DNA of 64,000 nucleotides from Pseudomonadota bacterium (GTDB taxonomy: Bacteria; Desulfobacterota; Desulfobulbia; Desulfobulbales; JAGXFP01). The notes below the pieces were generated by a model. The model was not told the origin of the DNA. It saw only the letters and a list, made by a program, of their open reading frames with translations, and searched no databases. Positions 35,174 to 44,265 of this stretch are shown here, piece by piece. The stretch spans positions 28,617 to 92,616 of the forward strand of contig JAHJIQ010000002.1 in the NCBI GenBank assembly GCA_018823285.1. The letters run 5' to 3'. Numbering within the stretch: position 1 is the first letter of the stretch; each line of letters begins with the position of its first letter. Position numbers and translations under genes: made by a program.

Positions 35174-36550
35174 TCACAAAAAGCTTAATATATTGAGTTT
35201 CAGCCACTGGGGATCCCACCATTCCAGGGGATTCACAAAAACCCCGTTGATCAGAACACTATAATGAAGATGATCGCCCCCTGCCATTCCGGTATTTCCG
35301 GACAGACCGATCACCGTCTCGGTGGTGACCATGTCACCCACCGCGCCACTGATCTGTGAAAGGTGTGAATACAAGGTGAACACCCCGAGTCCGTGGTCGA
35401 TGATGACCATGTTCCCGTAAATTCCGAGATAGTCTGCAAAGACAATGACACCACGATTGGAGGCAAAAACCTCTGCCTGCTGAGTCGAAGCAAGGTCTAT
35501 CCCGAGATGAACCTGCTGGTCGACTTCCTGCCCGTTGTAATAGTAGGTCCGGTATTCGGCAAATCCGGCCCTGCGGCTGCTCCTTGCCATTCTCTGGAAA
35601 CGTCCTTCCCAGAGCATTTCCGGTCTTGACTTGCTGCAGATTTCCCTGATCTTGTCGCCATTCTCGTTGCGGATCCGGTTGTTGATTTCAAGATACTGTT
35701 CCAGCGGTTCCTTACCGACCAATTCCGGATAGTAGTGATCAAACTCCGGCAGTTTCCCCTCGAGAAAACCATCACTCACATTGATCCGGTCTCTCTTGAT
35801 CGCAGCCTTGCGCATGATCATCCCGAAAGGCTTGGCGGCAAGATTTCCCGCCAGGTCTGTCGCATCAACCGTGGCTTTTTCGATCCGCGCGGCATTGTAC
35901 TCCACCGCAATAATCGCCCCGTAAACCCCTTCTCCTTTCTGGGGCAGTGGGAAGCCGGGATGAAAATAGCCATTGATCGTGACCCCGTGCCGCTCGACCT
36001 CTTCACCGACCTTATAGATCACGATCCCAGCACCACCGGGAATGATATACCTCGGAGAATCAATGATATTCAGCAGCGGGGGCCTGGTATCGAGAATCAG
36101 GGGGTACGTCATGGTGGTCTCGTTGCCGTTCATCATGTCCCACCAGGAATAATCACGGACACTCACCATCAGTTGGGCTTCACCGTCCTTGAACTTTCCT
36201 TTGACCGTGTTCAGTTTGACAATCTCCCGAATCTTTTCCGGCCCGGAATTGTGCAGAAAACCCTGTCTCGGGTATGTATTCCGATAGACCTCCAACTCCT
36301 TTGCACCTTGAACCAGCCTGATCTCAACTGAACGAAGGCCGCTTTTGCCATCGGTGAAAACAAGCTCGCATTCTTTACTGACCCCCACCCTGGTGATGTC
36401 GGTAAGGAGGCTTAATTGCGGCCGCTCCCGTTCGTAAAAGTTCATCAGTACGATACCGATCGCGATAGCAACCAGCACGGGGATGAACATGAAAATCAGG
36501 GGTTTTCTGGGTTTTGCCGAGTCGATATTTTCAAGTGATTCCAAAAGCAC
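35174..36550 (-). CDS. Membrane-anchored M23-family peptidase
   Basis: Likely peptidoglycan endopeptidase or regulator of 458 residues. One N-terminal helix (~18-38) anchors it to the inner membrane. A long periplasmic region with beta-sandwich-like repeats follows. The C-terminal LytM/M23 domain has HLGIDLA (zinc ligands His, Asp), YSHLSQI and DHLHYSV (final zinc ligand His), so the zinc site is complete and the enzyme is probably active. It is the first gene ahead of mutL (86-nt gap). Confidence 0.88.
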   Translation of the reverse strand: MLLESLENIDSAKPRKPLIFMFIPVLVAIAIGIVLMNFYERERPQLSLLTDITRVGVSKECELVFTDGKSGLRSVEIRLVQGAKELEVYRNTYPRQGFLHNSGPEKIREIVKLNTVKGKFKDGEAQLMVSVRDYSWWDMMNGNETTMTYPLILDTRPPLLNIIDSPRYIIPGGAGIVIYKVGEEVERHGVTINGYFHPGFPLPQKGEGVYGAIIAVEYNAARIEKATVDATDLAGNLAAKPFGMIMRKAAIKRDRINVSDGFLEGKLPEFDHYYPELVGKEPLEQYLEINNRIRNENGDKIREICSKSRPEMLWEGRFQRMARSSRRAGFAEYRTYYYNGQEVDQQVHLGIDLASTQQAEVFASNRGVIVFADYLGIYGNMVIIDHGLGVFTLYSHLSQISGAVGDMVTTETVIGLSGNTGMAGGDHLHYSVLINGVFVNPLEWWDPQWLKLNILSFL

Positions 36551-36709
36551 ACCTCTTTTACAGTTATTTAATTCCCGGTTTTATATCATATAATCCGTAC
36601 GGATCGGTCCAGAAGCACAAGGTCCCGGATGATCAAATCCGAGGGTGGAAAAGAGTAACATGTTCCGGGGAAAATGGGTAGGGGCACAGCTGTTTCTCCC
36701 CTGATTTTC

Positions 36710-36738
36710 TTGACATGTCCGCACGCTGACTCTATACC
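36710..36738 (+). promoter_or_regulatory. Candidate promoter of the flavoprotein-cytochrome-tsaE operon
   Basis: TTGACA (36710-36715), 17-nt spacer, TATACC (36733-36738), about 80 nt before the ATG at 36819. Confidence 0.6.
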
Positions 36739-36818
36739 ATACAGACAGCGTGGTTTTCCGCGACAAATTGAAATTGCAGAGAACCTGAACAATCCAACCA
36801 GCAAAATTTCCGCCAGAG

Positions 36819-37829
36819 ATGAAATATCACACCATCATCGCCGGAGCCGGACCGGCAGGCCTCGCCTGTGCCAGAGTTCTTGGCGAAGCAGGGAAAAAAG
36901 TCCTGATAGTTGAAGAAAAATCGGTGGTGGGGCAGAAAATATGCGCGGGGGGAATCACCTGGTCAGGGATCAGCCGCTTTCTGCCCCCTGATCTTATTGA
37001 AAAGTCTTTCCCGATCCAGCATCTCCGTACTCCCCGGCAGAGGATAACACTCTGCAGCCCTTTCCCCCTAGTCTCGACGGTCAACCGCAAAAAACTTGGC
37101 GCGTGGATGCTGCAACAGGCCCTTGAAGCAGGCGCTGAAATGGTGACCGCCCGAGTGTCCGGCTTCAGCGGGAACTCCGTGGAGACAAGCAGCGGGACCT
37201 TTGAGGGGGACTATGTTGTCGGCGCTGACGGATCAAGCTCAACCATTCGCAGGCTTTCCGGTATCCCCCGGGAAAAATATGGCATCGGAATCAACTATTC
37301 GGTCCCCGGAGATTTTAAGAATATGGAATGGCATCTTGACTATAACCTCTTTGGGAATGGCTATGCCTGGATCTTCCCGCACCGGGAGTGCGCATCCATA
37401 GGAGTCTTTGCCGGCCATCTCTCTATCAAGGCAGATCGACTGAAAAAAAATTTTCACCTCTGGTGCAAAAATCGTGGTATTAATCTTGACGGTTTGAGGC
37501 TGACTGCCGCCCTGATCAACTACGACTATCGGGGCTGGCGCTTCGGCAACCTGTTCCTGGCAGGAGACGCCGCAGGTCTTGCCTCCCCTCTCACCGGTGA
37601 AGGGATTTATCCGGGCATTATTTCCGGGGAGGAAATTGCAAAAACCATCCTCAACCGGAATCATGACCAGAGTGTCATGCAACGCCTTCTCAAGAGACAC
37701 AGGTTTCATCTCGGAATGGTGGAATTCACTGCCCGCAGCCGACTGCTCTGCAACTTGACAACAGAACTGGCGGCGCTGGCCCTTCGTTCCGGGGTTTTGC
37801 CCTTTAACAAAATTGAAATGACCGGCTGA
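36819..37829 (+). CDS. FAD-dependent oxidoreductase, geranylgeranyl reductase-like
   Basis: Flavoprotein of 336 residues. The N-terminal GAGPAGLACARVLGEAG is a dinucleotide-binding fold, VVGADGSSSTIRR is the second FAD motif, and LAGDAAGLASPLTGEGI is the third, the pattern of geranylgeranyl reductase and related monooxygenase-like reductases. The presumed role is reduction of an isoprenoid or quinone-like substrate; the substrate is not shown by sequence. It leads an apparent three-gene unit with a membrane-anchored diheme cytochrome (20 nt later) and tsaE, suggesting the cytochrome might be its redox partner. SD weak. Confidence 0.8.
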   Translation: MKYHTIIAGAGPAGLACARVLGEAGKKVLIVEEKSVVGQKICAGGITWSGISRFLPPDLIEKSFPIQHLRTPRQRITLCSPFPLVSTVNRKKLGAWMLQQALEAGAEMVTARVSGFSGNSVETSSGTFEGDYVVGADGSSSTIRRLSGIPREKYGIGINYSVPGDFKNMEWHLDYNLFGNGYAWIFPHRECASIGVFAGHLSIKADRLKKNFHLWCKNRGINLDGLRLTAALINYDYRGWRFGNLFLAGDAAGLASPLTGEGIYPGIISGEEIAKTILNRNHDQSVMQRLLKRHRFHLGMVEFTARSRLLCNLTTELAALALRSGVLPFNKIEMTG

Positions 37830-37849
37830 CATTCTCCGGGGAGTCTGCA

Positions 37850-38119
37850 ATGAGCGACAGCAAAAAGAAAAACACCATCATTTACAATCTCGTATTTTTA
37901 GCCATCTGCGGCGGGCTATTCCTCTTCCTCTGGAACGCACCTCCGGAAACAACTCACAGACTGCCGCACGACTCCGACCACGAGCGATTCCATGCGATGG
38001 GCAAAAAAGATGCGGAAAAATTCTGCACCGAATGCCACAATCCGGAGGGAGTAAAACCTCTGCCTGAAAATCATCCGCCGAAATACCGCTGTCTGTTCTG
38101 CCACAAGAAAGACGGCTGA
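37850..38119 (+). CDS. Small membrane-anchored diheme c-type cytochrome
   Basis: Protein of 89 residues with a short cytoplasmic N-terminus, one helix (~12-28) and a periplasmic tail holding two CXXCH motifs (CTECH and CLFCH). Extra histidines (HRLPHDSDHERFH, NHPPKY) may be distal ligands. GGGGAG precedes the ATG by 6 nt. Function unknown; the context is a flavoprotein upstream and tsaE downstream. Confidence 0.8.
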   Translation: MSDSKKKNTIIYNLVFLAICGGLFLFLWNAPPETTHRLPHDSDHERFHAMGKKDAEKFCTECHNPEGVKPLPENHPPKYRCLFCHKKDG

Positions 38120-38146
38120 GAAATCCAACCTTATAAAAATCGGGCA

Positions 38147-38647
38147 ATGAGCAAATCTTTTCAGTACGAGTGCACCACTCAATCAGAAACCGGGAAACTG
38201 GCCGTAGCCCTGGCTGCTCTTGCAATCCCCGGCGACATCATTCTTTTAAATGGCCCTCTTGGCGCCGGAAAAACCACCTTCTGCCAGTATTTCGGGACCG
38301 GACTGGGGGTTCCGGAAACCTGCTACATTACCAGCCCCACGTTCAGCCTTCTCCATGAATATCCCGGCAGGATGCCCATGTATCATCTGGACCTCTACAG
38401 ACTGGCCAACGAAAACGAAATCGAGGAACTCGGATTTCCGGACTATCTCTATGGAAACGGCGTCTCACTCATCGAATGGCCGGACCGGCTGGGAACCCTC
38501 ACCCCGGAAGAACATCTGCTGATCATGATCACCCCCACCGGCGACCTATCGCGGAACTACTCATTCTGCGCAATCGGCAATCAGTGGTCGATGCGGATCG
38601 ACTTACTCAAAGACCAACTGAAGCGAGCAAAGACCGACACCTTCTGA
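38147..38647 (+). CDS. tsaE: tRNA threonylcarbamoyladenosine biosynthesis ATPase TsaE
   Basis: P-loop ATPase of 166 residues needed, with TsaB and TsaD, for t6A37 on ANN-decoding tRNAs. Motifs LNGPLGAGKTTFCQ (Walker A), the SPTF region, HLDLYRL and IEWPDRL are standard. The same pathway is represented in the window by tsaC (43628-44260). It is the third gene of the flavoprotein operon and ends 4 nt before the convergent YkgJ gene. Confidence 0.95.
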   Translation: MSKSFQYECTTQSETGKLAVALAALAIPGDIILLNGPLGAGKTTFCQYFGTGLGVPETCYITSPTFSLLHEYPGRMPMYHLDLYRLANENEIEELGFPDYLYGNGVSLIEWPDRLGTLTPEEHLLIMITPTGDLSRNYSFCAIGNQWSMRIDLLKDQLKRAKTDTF

Positions 38648-38650
38648 AGG

Positions 38651-39034
38651 TCAGGCGGCTTTCGGATAATTTCCGGGGGAATCCCATTCGTGGGGCAAAA
38701 TCGGAGGGAGGTTGATCGTGGCCCGTGCCCGGTCACAGCGATCATTGCAGACACCGTTTACCCAGGAGGCAGGAAAATCGCGACAGACCGAGGAACGTCT
38801 TTCATAAATTGAGCAGGACACCCTCCTGCCGATAACTCCCAGCAAAGCGACACACCGATCACCTCCCGGTTCGGTGGTCAACATACAGCGACGAAAAGGG
38901 GTCAGCTGCCTTGTCATCTCAACCGGCACCCCGTTTTCAGAAACATCATCCGCCTCGGCCCAGTAAAACGATGCACGATACATGGCACAACAGGCTCCGC
39001 AGTCCAGACACGGGTTAAATCCTTCGCGACCCAT
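38651..39034 (-). CDS. YkgJ-family cysteine cluster protein
   Basis: Cytoplasmic protein of 127 residues with the family signature CLDCGACC near the N-terminus and further cysteines (RCMLT, DRCVAL, SCSIYERRSSVCRDF), probably holding zinc or an Fe-S cluster. Biochemical role of the family is undefined. The ATG at 39032-39034 gives the usual MGREGFNPCLDCG start; a TTG three codons upstream is less likely. Confidence 0.85.
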   Translation of the reverse strand: MGREGFNPCLDCGACCAMYRASFYWAEADDVSENGVPVEMTRQLTPFRRCMLTTEPGGDRCVALLGVIGRRVSCSIYERRSSVCRDFPASWVNGVCNDRCDRARATINLPPILPHEWDSPGNYPKAA

Positions 39035-39252
39035 ACGACACAACCTATTGAAATAATTGTGATTTAAAGAATAAATACAATTGTCTGCCGAATTCAGGCG
39101 AGTGAATATGCGTTATTTCATCTGAAAATGCAAGACAATGTTCAGCAAGATGGAACAGGAAGAGAAAGATTGCTTTTGCTCCGCAAAAGAGGATATCATC
39201 TCGTTTCCGCCGACCGCGACAACCTTAACTGATTGCATGTTCAGAGATTTTG

Positions 39253-40083
39253 ATGCAGGAAAAACACGAAATTCGGCCAGACCAGTCGATAGAACTATTG
39301 AAAGAGCTGCATATCCTTACCCGTGACGGGAAACTGAATCAGGACAGCAGACGCAAACTCAAGCAGGTCTATCATCTCTATCATTTTATCGAGCCACTCC
39401 TCAAATCCGTTCAGGAAGATCATTCCGACATCACCCTGGTCGATCATGGTGCCGGGAAATCGTATCTCGGATTCATCCTCTACGACCTGTTCTTCAAGAA
39501 TCAGGACAACGACTCGCATATTTTCGGCATCGAAACACGGGAAGAGCTGGTGCTGAAATCTCAGGCCCTGGCAGCCCGGCTGAATTTTCCCGGCATGTCA
39601 TTCCTTGAATTATCGGTCGCTGAGTCCATTGACTCCGGATTCCTGCCGGCAAAGGTGGATGTGGTGACGGCATTGCATGCCTGCGATACCGCCACCGATG
39701 ACGCCATTCGTTTTGCCCTGAGGAAACAGGCGCAATTTATCGTCGTGGTGCCTTGTTGCCAGGCCGAAGTTGCGGCGCTGTTACGGAAAAACAAGGGAGA
39801 GGCGCTGGCCTTAAGCAGCTTAACCGAAATCTGGCGGCATTCCCTCCATACTCGCGAATTCGGCAGCCTGGTCACCAATGTACTTCGTTGCCTGCAACTC
39901 GAAGCGCATGGCTACCAGGTCACGGTCACCGAACTGGTCGGCTGGGAGCACTCCATGAAAAACGAACTGATTATCGCCCGCTACAAGGACCTGCCGCGTC
40001 GCCGCCCAAGAGAAAGGTTACAGGAAATACTGATGACCCTCGGGCTTGAGGAATTGAGTTCCAGATTTTTCACCGGGACATAA
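39253..40083 (+). CDS. SAM-dependent methyltransferase, METTL25/RRNAD1-like
   Basis: Class I methyltransferase-like protein of 276 residues. The SAM-binding motif reads VDHGAGKSYLG, then GIETREELV (acidic end of strand 2), VVTALHACDTATDDAIRFAL and VVPCCQAE. The PCC motif and the LHACD segment resemble the METTL25/RRNAD1 group more than ordinary SAM enzymes. Substrate unknown, so only a methyltransferase fold is asserted. The ATG at 39253 is preceded by a TTG; the SD is weak. Stands alone. Confidence 0.72.
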   Translation: MQEKHEIRPDQSIELLKELHILTRDGKLNQDSRRKLKQVYHLYHFIEPLLKSVQEDHSDITLVDHGAGKSYLGFILYDLFFKNQDNDSHIFGIETREELVLKSQALAARLNFPGMSFLELSVAESIDSGFLPAKVDVVTALHACDTATDDAIRFALRKQAQFIVVVPCCQAEVAALLRKNKGEALALSSLTEIWRHSLHTREFGSLVTNVLRCLQLEAHGYQVTVTELVGWEHSMKNELIIARYKDLPRRRPRERLQEILMTLGLEELSSRFFTGT

Positions 40084-40097
40084 ATTTCCGGCATTGC

Positions 40098-41873
40098 TCA
40101 ACTATTCCGCTTTGCATATTTTTCGACAACCTTGGCCAGAATGTCTCGGATGATCGGCTTGGTCAGGACATCGTTCATCCCGGCATCAAGACATTTCTGT
40201 CGATCCTCCGCCCTCGCGTGAGCTGTTAGCCCGACAATCGGAACCGGGTCCTGCCTTCCGGCAAGACATTCATATTCATCACGCTGCCCCAGGCTTTCGA
40301 TCTCCCGGATCTTCCTGGTCGCAGTCAGGCCATCCATATTCGGCATCTGGATATCCATCAGGATTAGGTCATAAACTCCGTTCTTGACCTTGTCCAGCGC
40401 CGCCACTCCATCCCCGGCGACATCAACCACACACCCCTGTTTTTTGATCAGAATCAGCGCCAGTTTCTGGTTGACCGGGTTATCCTCCACCAGCAGAACT
40501 CTTCCCGGTTCAGCTCCGGCCTCGGCAGTTGCTTTTCTCGATTCTTTTTCTGCTGCCAGGGCCGCCCGCCCCGGACCTTCTTCGTCCTTGATCATATTCA
40601 AAGCAAAATAAAAGCAGCTCCCCTCACCAGGGGTGCTTTCGATCTCAATGGCACCTCCCATCAAACCGACCAGCTCGGTACAGATTGATAAACCGAGTCC
40701 AGTTCCACCATATTTCCTGGTCGTGGTACCATCCGCCTGAACAAACTTTTCAAATATTGCTTTCTGCCGCTCAGGCGGGATCCCGATCCCGGTATCACTG
40801 ACCGAGAACTTCACTCTTGGTCCCATTCTGCCGTTTTTCAGCCTTTCAATCCGGATCTCAATTTTTCCTTTTTCGGTAAACTTCAGCGCGTTGCCGACCA
40901 GATTGATCATGACCTGGCGAAGGCGGTTTCTATCGCCAAGATAGAACAACGGCAGATCAGAGCCAACCTCGGTTGTCACTTCCACCCCTTTCGCTTTTGC
41001 CGGCAACACGAACATCCCCGATACCGATTCGATCAGCTCGGCCATGTTGTAGGGAATCACCTCAAGCTCCATTTTGCCGGCTTCAATCTTGGAAAGATCG
41101 AGGATGTCATTGATCAGGGCAAGCAGGCTCTCGGCAGAATTTTTGACGGTTTTGGCATAGTCTTTCTGGGTGGCGTCAAGATTCGTCTCCTGGAGCAGTC
41201 CGCTGAAACCGATAATGGCATTCATCGGCGTCCGTAACTCATGGCTCATATTGGCCAGAAACTCGCTCTTCATCTTGCTGGCATTCATAAGCTGCAGATT
41301 AGTCTCTCTTAATTCCGCAGTTCTTTCGGCGATATCCTTCTCCAGATTCCTTGCGTATTCCTGCTCCTTTTCCTGGATCACCTCGTATTGCCGATAATTA
41401 TCTCCGATCAGCTTGCTGTGCTGGCTCTTCATGACCTCAATCTGGCGACGTAACTGCTCCTGTCCGATTACCGACTCTTTCTGCTCAAGCCTGACCTGGG
41501 CCAGATCCACGGAGTTCTTCAGCATCGCTGTTAAAAACGGGGCCATTTCGATCTGGACGTCTGATTCTGGGAACTCGGTCAGCAACAAGGCATTCAAGGA
41601 CGAAACAGGTAAGGCGTAAACACTCCTGCCGGATACTGTTTTTCTGGTTACCCCTCCTGTGGCAGCATCGGAAGCAAGTGCTTTTTTTATATCATCCGGG
41701 AGAAATGAGAAAGGAGGCTCATCGGCAGGATGGTAGCTGCCGTCATTTCCCATGAGCTGAAAAATTGCTCCGGGCAGGAGTTCCCGGATCTGCAAGAGAA
41801 ATGAGTCATACTTTTCGTTGCCGTCTTCAAGATCACCAAACACATCATCGAGGACGATATCATCCTGCATCAC
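40098..41873 (-). CDS. Hybrid sensor histidine kinase / response regulator
   Basis: Signalling protein of 591 residues without obvious membrane helices. An unclassified N-terminal sensor (~1-125) leads through a coiled coil (~125-200) into a HisKA domain (His211 in ANMSHELRTP), an ATPase domain (NLVGNALKFTEKG, SDTGIGIP, GGTGLGLSIC) and a C-terminal receiver (LLVEDNPVNQ, Asp507 in LMDIQMP, LTKP). It lacks its own Hpt domain; a stand-alone Hpt protein is encoded at 43028-43354, so the phosphorelay may complete there. An HDOD gene lies between them on the same strand. Confidence 0.92.
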   Translation of the reverse strand: MMQDDIVLDDVFGDLEDGNEKYDSFLLQIRELLPGAIFQLMGNDGSYHPADEPPFSFLPDDIKKALASDAATGGVTRKTVSGRSVYALPVSSLNALLLTEFPESDVQIEMAPFLTAMLKNSVDLAQVRLEQKESVIGQEQLRRQIEVMKSQHSKLIGDNYRQYEVIQEKEQEYARNLEKDIAERTAELRETNLQLMNASKMKSEFLANMSHELRTPMNAIIGFSGLLQETNLDATQKDYAKTVKNSAESLLALINDILDLSKIEAGKMELEVIPYNMAELIESVSGMFVLPAKAKGVEVTTEVGSDLPLFYLGDRNRLRQVMINLVGNALKFTEKGKIEIRIERLKNGRMGPRVKFSVSDTGIGIPPERQKAIFEKFVQADGTTTRKYGGTGLGLSICTELVGLMGGAIEIESTPGEGSCFYFALNMIKDEEGPGRAALAAEKESRKATAEAGAEPGRVLLVEDNPVNQKLALILIKKQGCVVDVAGDGVAALDKVKNGVYDLILMDIQMPNMDGLTATRKIREIESLGQRDEYECLAGRQDPVPIVGLTAHARAEDRQKCLDAGMNDVLTKPIIRDILAKVVEKYAKRNS

Positions 41874-41936
41874 GAACTCTCCCTGACGATGTTATGGGGT
41901 AAACCAAAAACCCAGCTCCCGGTTCCTAAATGAATT

Positions 41937-42788
41937 TCAGGCCGACTCCCCATAGAGCTCCCTGGCCTTGGCCATTTCCCCGGGAAGATCCTTGACAATC
42001 ACCTTGTAATTATCAAGTTTCTGTTTCACATGACTTACCAGCGACGGAGCGAGAGGTTCAACCTGTCCCTTCACCACCGAATATTTCATTTTCCCGGCAA
42101 AATACTCGGCCAGTTGGACGATTCCGATAGCACTCTCCGGTGGGAATTCCCGTTCCTTGTCATGGTGAAATCTCACGGCCTTCAGAACTTCATCCGGAAG
42201 CCCCCATTCACGGGCCAGCGCGCCCCCGACCTTGCAATGATCGGTGCCGACAATCTCCCGCTCAAATTCTATGATTGACCTGTCCCCCGGGATATAGGCG
42301 ACAAACGCTTTACGCAGAAGATCTCCGGCAACCTGATCTTCAGCCACCATTCCGATATCGTGAATGATCCCCGCCAGAAAACAATCTTCACCCGCAAGCC
42401 CGAAGATTCTCTTGGCAATCATTTCCGACAGAATCGCCACGGTTGCCGAATGGAACCAGAGGTTGGTTCTGGAGAATCCGCCATTGACTGGAACCTCATC
42501 TTTATAAATATCTCTTAAGGCTTCAATCGCCACCAGATTGCGCAGGTTTGCCATGCCCATGAAAACCACAGCTTTGGATATGGATTCGATCTTGTTCACC
42601 AGACCGAAATAAGGGCTGTTTACAAGTTTGAGCATCCGGGTTATCAGGACGGGATCCAATTTGATGATCTCTTCGAAATCACGCATGGTTGCATTCCCGG
42701 ATTTGATCAGCTGATTCACCTTTATTGCAACATGGGGCAATGTTTTCAGGTCGCTGTATTTCCTGACGATCTTGTCGGCGCTGAACAT
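41937..42788 (-). CDS. HDOD-domain signalling protein
   Basis: Protein of 283 residues with an HDOD domain (~15-205), the HD-related output domain found in signalling proteins. LPHVAIKVNQLIKSG starts it, LKLVNSPYFGL and HDIGMVAED are typical; the ordered HD metal ligands are partly kept (GIIHDIG), but enzymatic activity in HDOD proteins is generally absent. It lies 63 nt upstream of the hybrid kinase, so they are probably co-transcribed. Output unknown. Confidence 0.88.
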   Translation of the reverse strand: MFSADKIVRKYSDLKTLPHVAIKVNQLIKSGNATMRDFEEIIKLDPVLITRMLKLVNSPYFGLVNKIESISKAVVFMGMANLRNLVAIEALRDIYKDEVPVNGGFSRTNLWFHSATVAILSEMIAKRIFGLAGEDCFLAGIIHDIGMVAEDQVAGDLLRKAFVAYIPGDRSIIEFEREIVGTDHCKVGGALAREWGLPDEVLKAVRFHHDKEREFPPESAIGIVQLAEYFAGKMKYSVVKGQVEPLAPSLVSHVKQKLDNYKVIVKDLPGEMAKARELYGESA

Positions 42789-42968
42789 ATGGGTATTGGT
42801 TATCCGCAGTAATATATCATCCAGTAAACGACAGGAGTAAGGAGAGGATATATTTGGTTATAATTCTTTCAAGCCAGCTCAGATAAAGGCTTTCCCGATT
42901 CCTGGTCGAGCCCGTAAGGTCGATTTTATTGAGTTGTCATGCCGGACCTGATCCATCATCCTGACTAC

Positions 42969-43017
42969 CTCAAATGGATAATGAAAAATTGATCAACTGA
43001 CAGTGTTTCCATTTGAG
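42969..43017. repeat. 10-bp inverted repeat between hpt and HDOD genes
   Basis: CTCAAATGGA (42969-42978) and its exact complement TCCATTTGAG (43008-43017), with a 29-nt loop and three more pairs beyond a bulge. It starts 11 nt after the hpt stop. No proper T run, so a weak terminator or processing hairpin. Confidence 0.55.
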
Positions 43018-43027
43018 TCATTCCCGA

Positions 43028-43354
43028 TTATTCCAATTCCTCCGCCGCAACCTCCAGAAGCTCTTCCAGTTCCGCCACCCAGTCACCAATCTCCAGGCTC
43101 CCTTCCCTGCCGGCCCGTTCGATTTCGTAGGCAATCGCCCGGACTCCTTCGATACCCAGGCTTGCCGCAGCACCTTTCAAGCTGTGCGCAGCTTTCATTA
43201 CCCCCTCCGGATCAGCATCATCAAGGGCTTCGTTAATCTTCTCCAGATCAGACGCCGCGGAGGTATTGAACAGATCAATCAGTTCCGCCAGAACCTCTTC
43301 ATCATCCGCTGCCTGTTCCAGGGCAAAATCCCGGTCCCATTCCAAATCTACCAT
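43028..43354 (-). CDS. Stand-alone Hpt phosphotransfer protein
   Basis: Helical protein of 108 residues with the HPt motif AHSLKGAAASLG (phosphorylated His57), acidic overall. Such domains pass phosphate between a receiver domain and another regulator. The SD GGAGG is 8 nt before the ATG. Upstream gap to tsaC is 273 nt with no gene visible. Likely partner is the hybrid kinase two genes downstream. Confidence 0.87.
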   Translation of the reverse strand: MVDLEWDRDFALEQAADDEEVLAELIDLFNTSAASDLEKINEALDDADPEGVMKAAHSLKGAAASLGIEGVRAIAYEIERAGREGSLEIGDWVAELEELLEVAAEELE

Positions 43355-43627
43355 TTCACTCCCTCCGTGAGGCGGCTCTTATGAACCCTAGAATAACCAG
43401 AAAAATTCATACTCATTTTCATTATGCAGAATTATTACAACACTGGGCAAGAAAAATAAGGCTATTGTCGGCAAGGCTGAAAATATCCGCAGACTGGCTC
43501 TATCCATTACACGGCAGAACGCAGCAATGCGTAAAGGGCCATCCCCCCTCAGCCATCTTACAGCCACACAAGTTTCATGTATAAAACCGAATCGATTAGT
43601 GATGAGTGTTCGGCGAAAAAAGCTCCA

Positions 43628-44260
43628 TCATCCCCCACGACCCACGGCAAGGATCGAGGCAAAGGGGACCACCCCTTCCCGGACCGGCATCAGATGATGC
43701 TCCCGTATTGAGACGATGGTCGATCCCAACCCCCCGGGAGCGGGACCACCATCGAGCACGAAATCGATTCCAGTTCGAAAAAAATCACGAACCTGCTCCG
43801 CTGAAACGGCGCCCGGCAACCCGCTCGGATTGGCGCTGGTCCCGGTTATCACTCCACCCGAAGCTGCGGTAAGTCTCGTGGCCAGAGGATGCGATGACCA
43901 CCTGATGCCGACCGTCCCGTGAGAATCGGTGAGGAGTTCAGGCAAATTCCCGCTGCCCGCAAAAATAAGGGTCAAAGGCCCGGGCCAGAATTCCTTTATC
44001 AGTGAGGTATAGAGCCCCGGTGTGCCTTTGGTCAGGAGCGACAACCTGCTCAACCCATCGATCAGGACCAGAATTGGCTTGTCGTGGGAACGACCTTTCA
44101 GGTCAAAGAGCCGCCGCAAGGCTTCCGGATTAAAAGGGTCGGCGGCAAGACCGTAAAAGGTTTCAGTCGGGAAAGCAACTATCCCGCCTCCCCTGATGAT
44201 TTCCGCTGCCCTGTTTATTGCTGCGGCCGAAACTGATGAGGCGGAATCGATCATGTTCAC
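43628..44260 (-). CDS. tsaC: L-threonylcarbamoyladenylate synthase
   Basis: YrdC/Sua5-family enzyme of about 210 residues making threonylcarbamoyl-AMP from threonine, bicarbonate and ATP for tRNA t6A. Conserved GGIVAFPTETFYGLAADP, KGRSHDKPILVLI, WPGPLTL and TGTSANPSG are present. It lacks the Sua5 extension. Start uncertain: GTG at 44260 or ATG at 44254, two codons apart. It begins 5 nt after purE, so it is in the purD-purE-tsaC unit. Confidence 0.92.
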   Translation of the reverse strand: MNMIDSASSVSAAAINRAAEIIRGGGIVAFPTETFYGLAADPFNPEALRRLFDLKGRSHDKPILVLIDGLSRLSLLTKGTPGLYTSLIKEFWPGPLTLIFAGSGNLPELLTDSHGTVGIRWSSHPLATRLTAASGGVITGTSANPSGLPGAVSAEQVRDFFRTGIDFVLDGGPAPGGLGSTIVSIREHHLMPVREGVVPFASILAVGRGG

Positions 44261-44265
44261 AGGGA

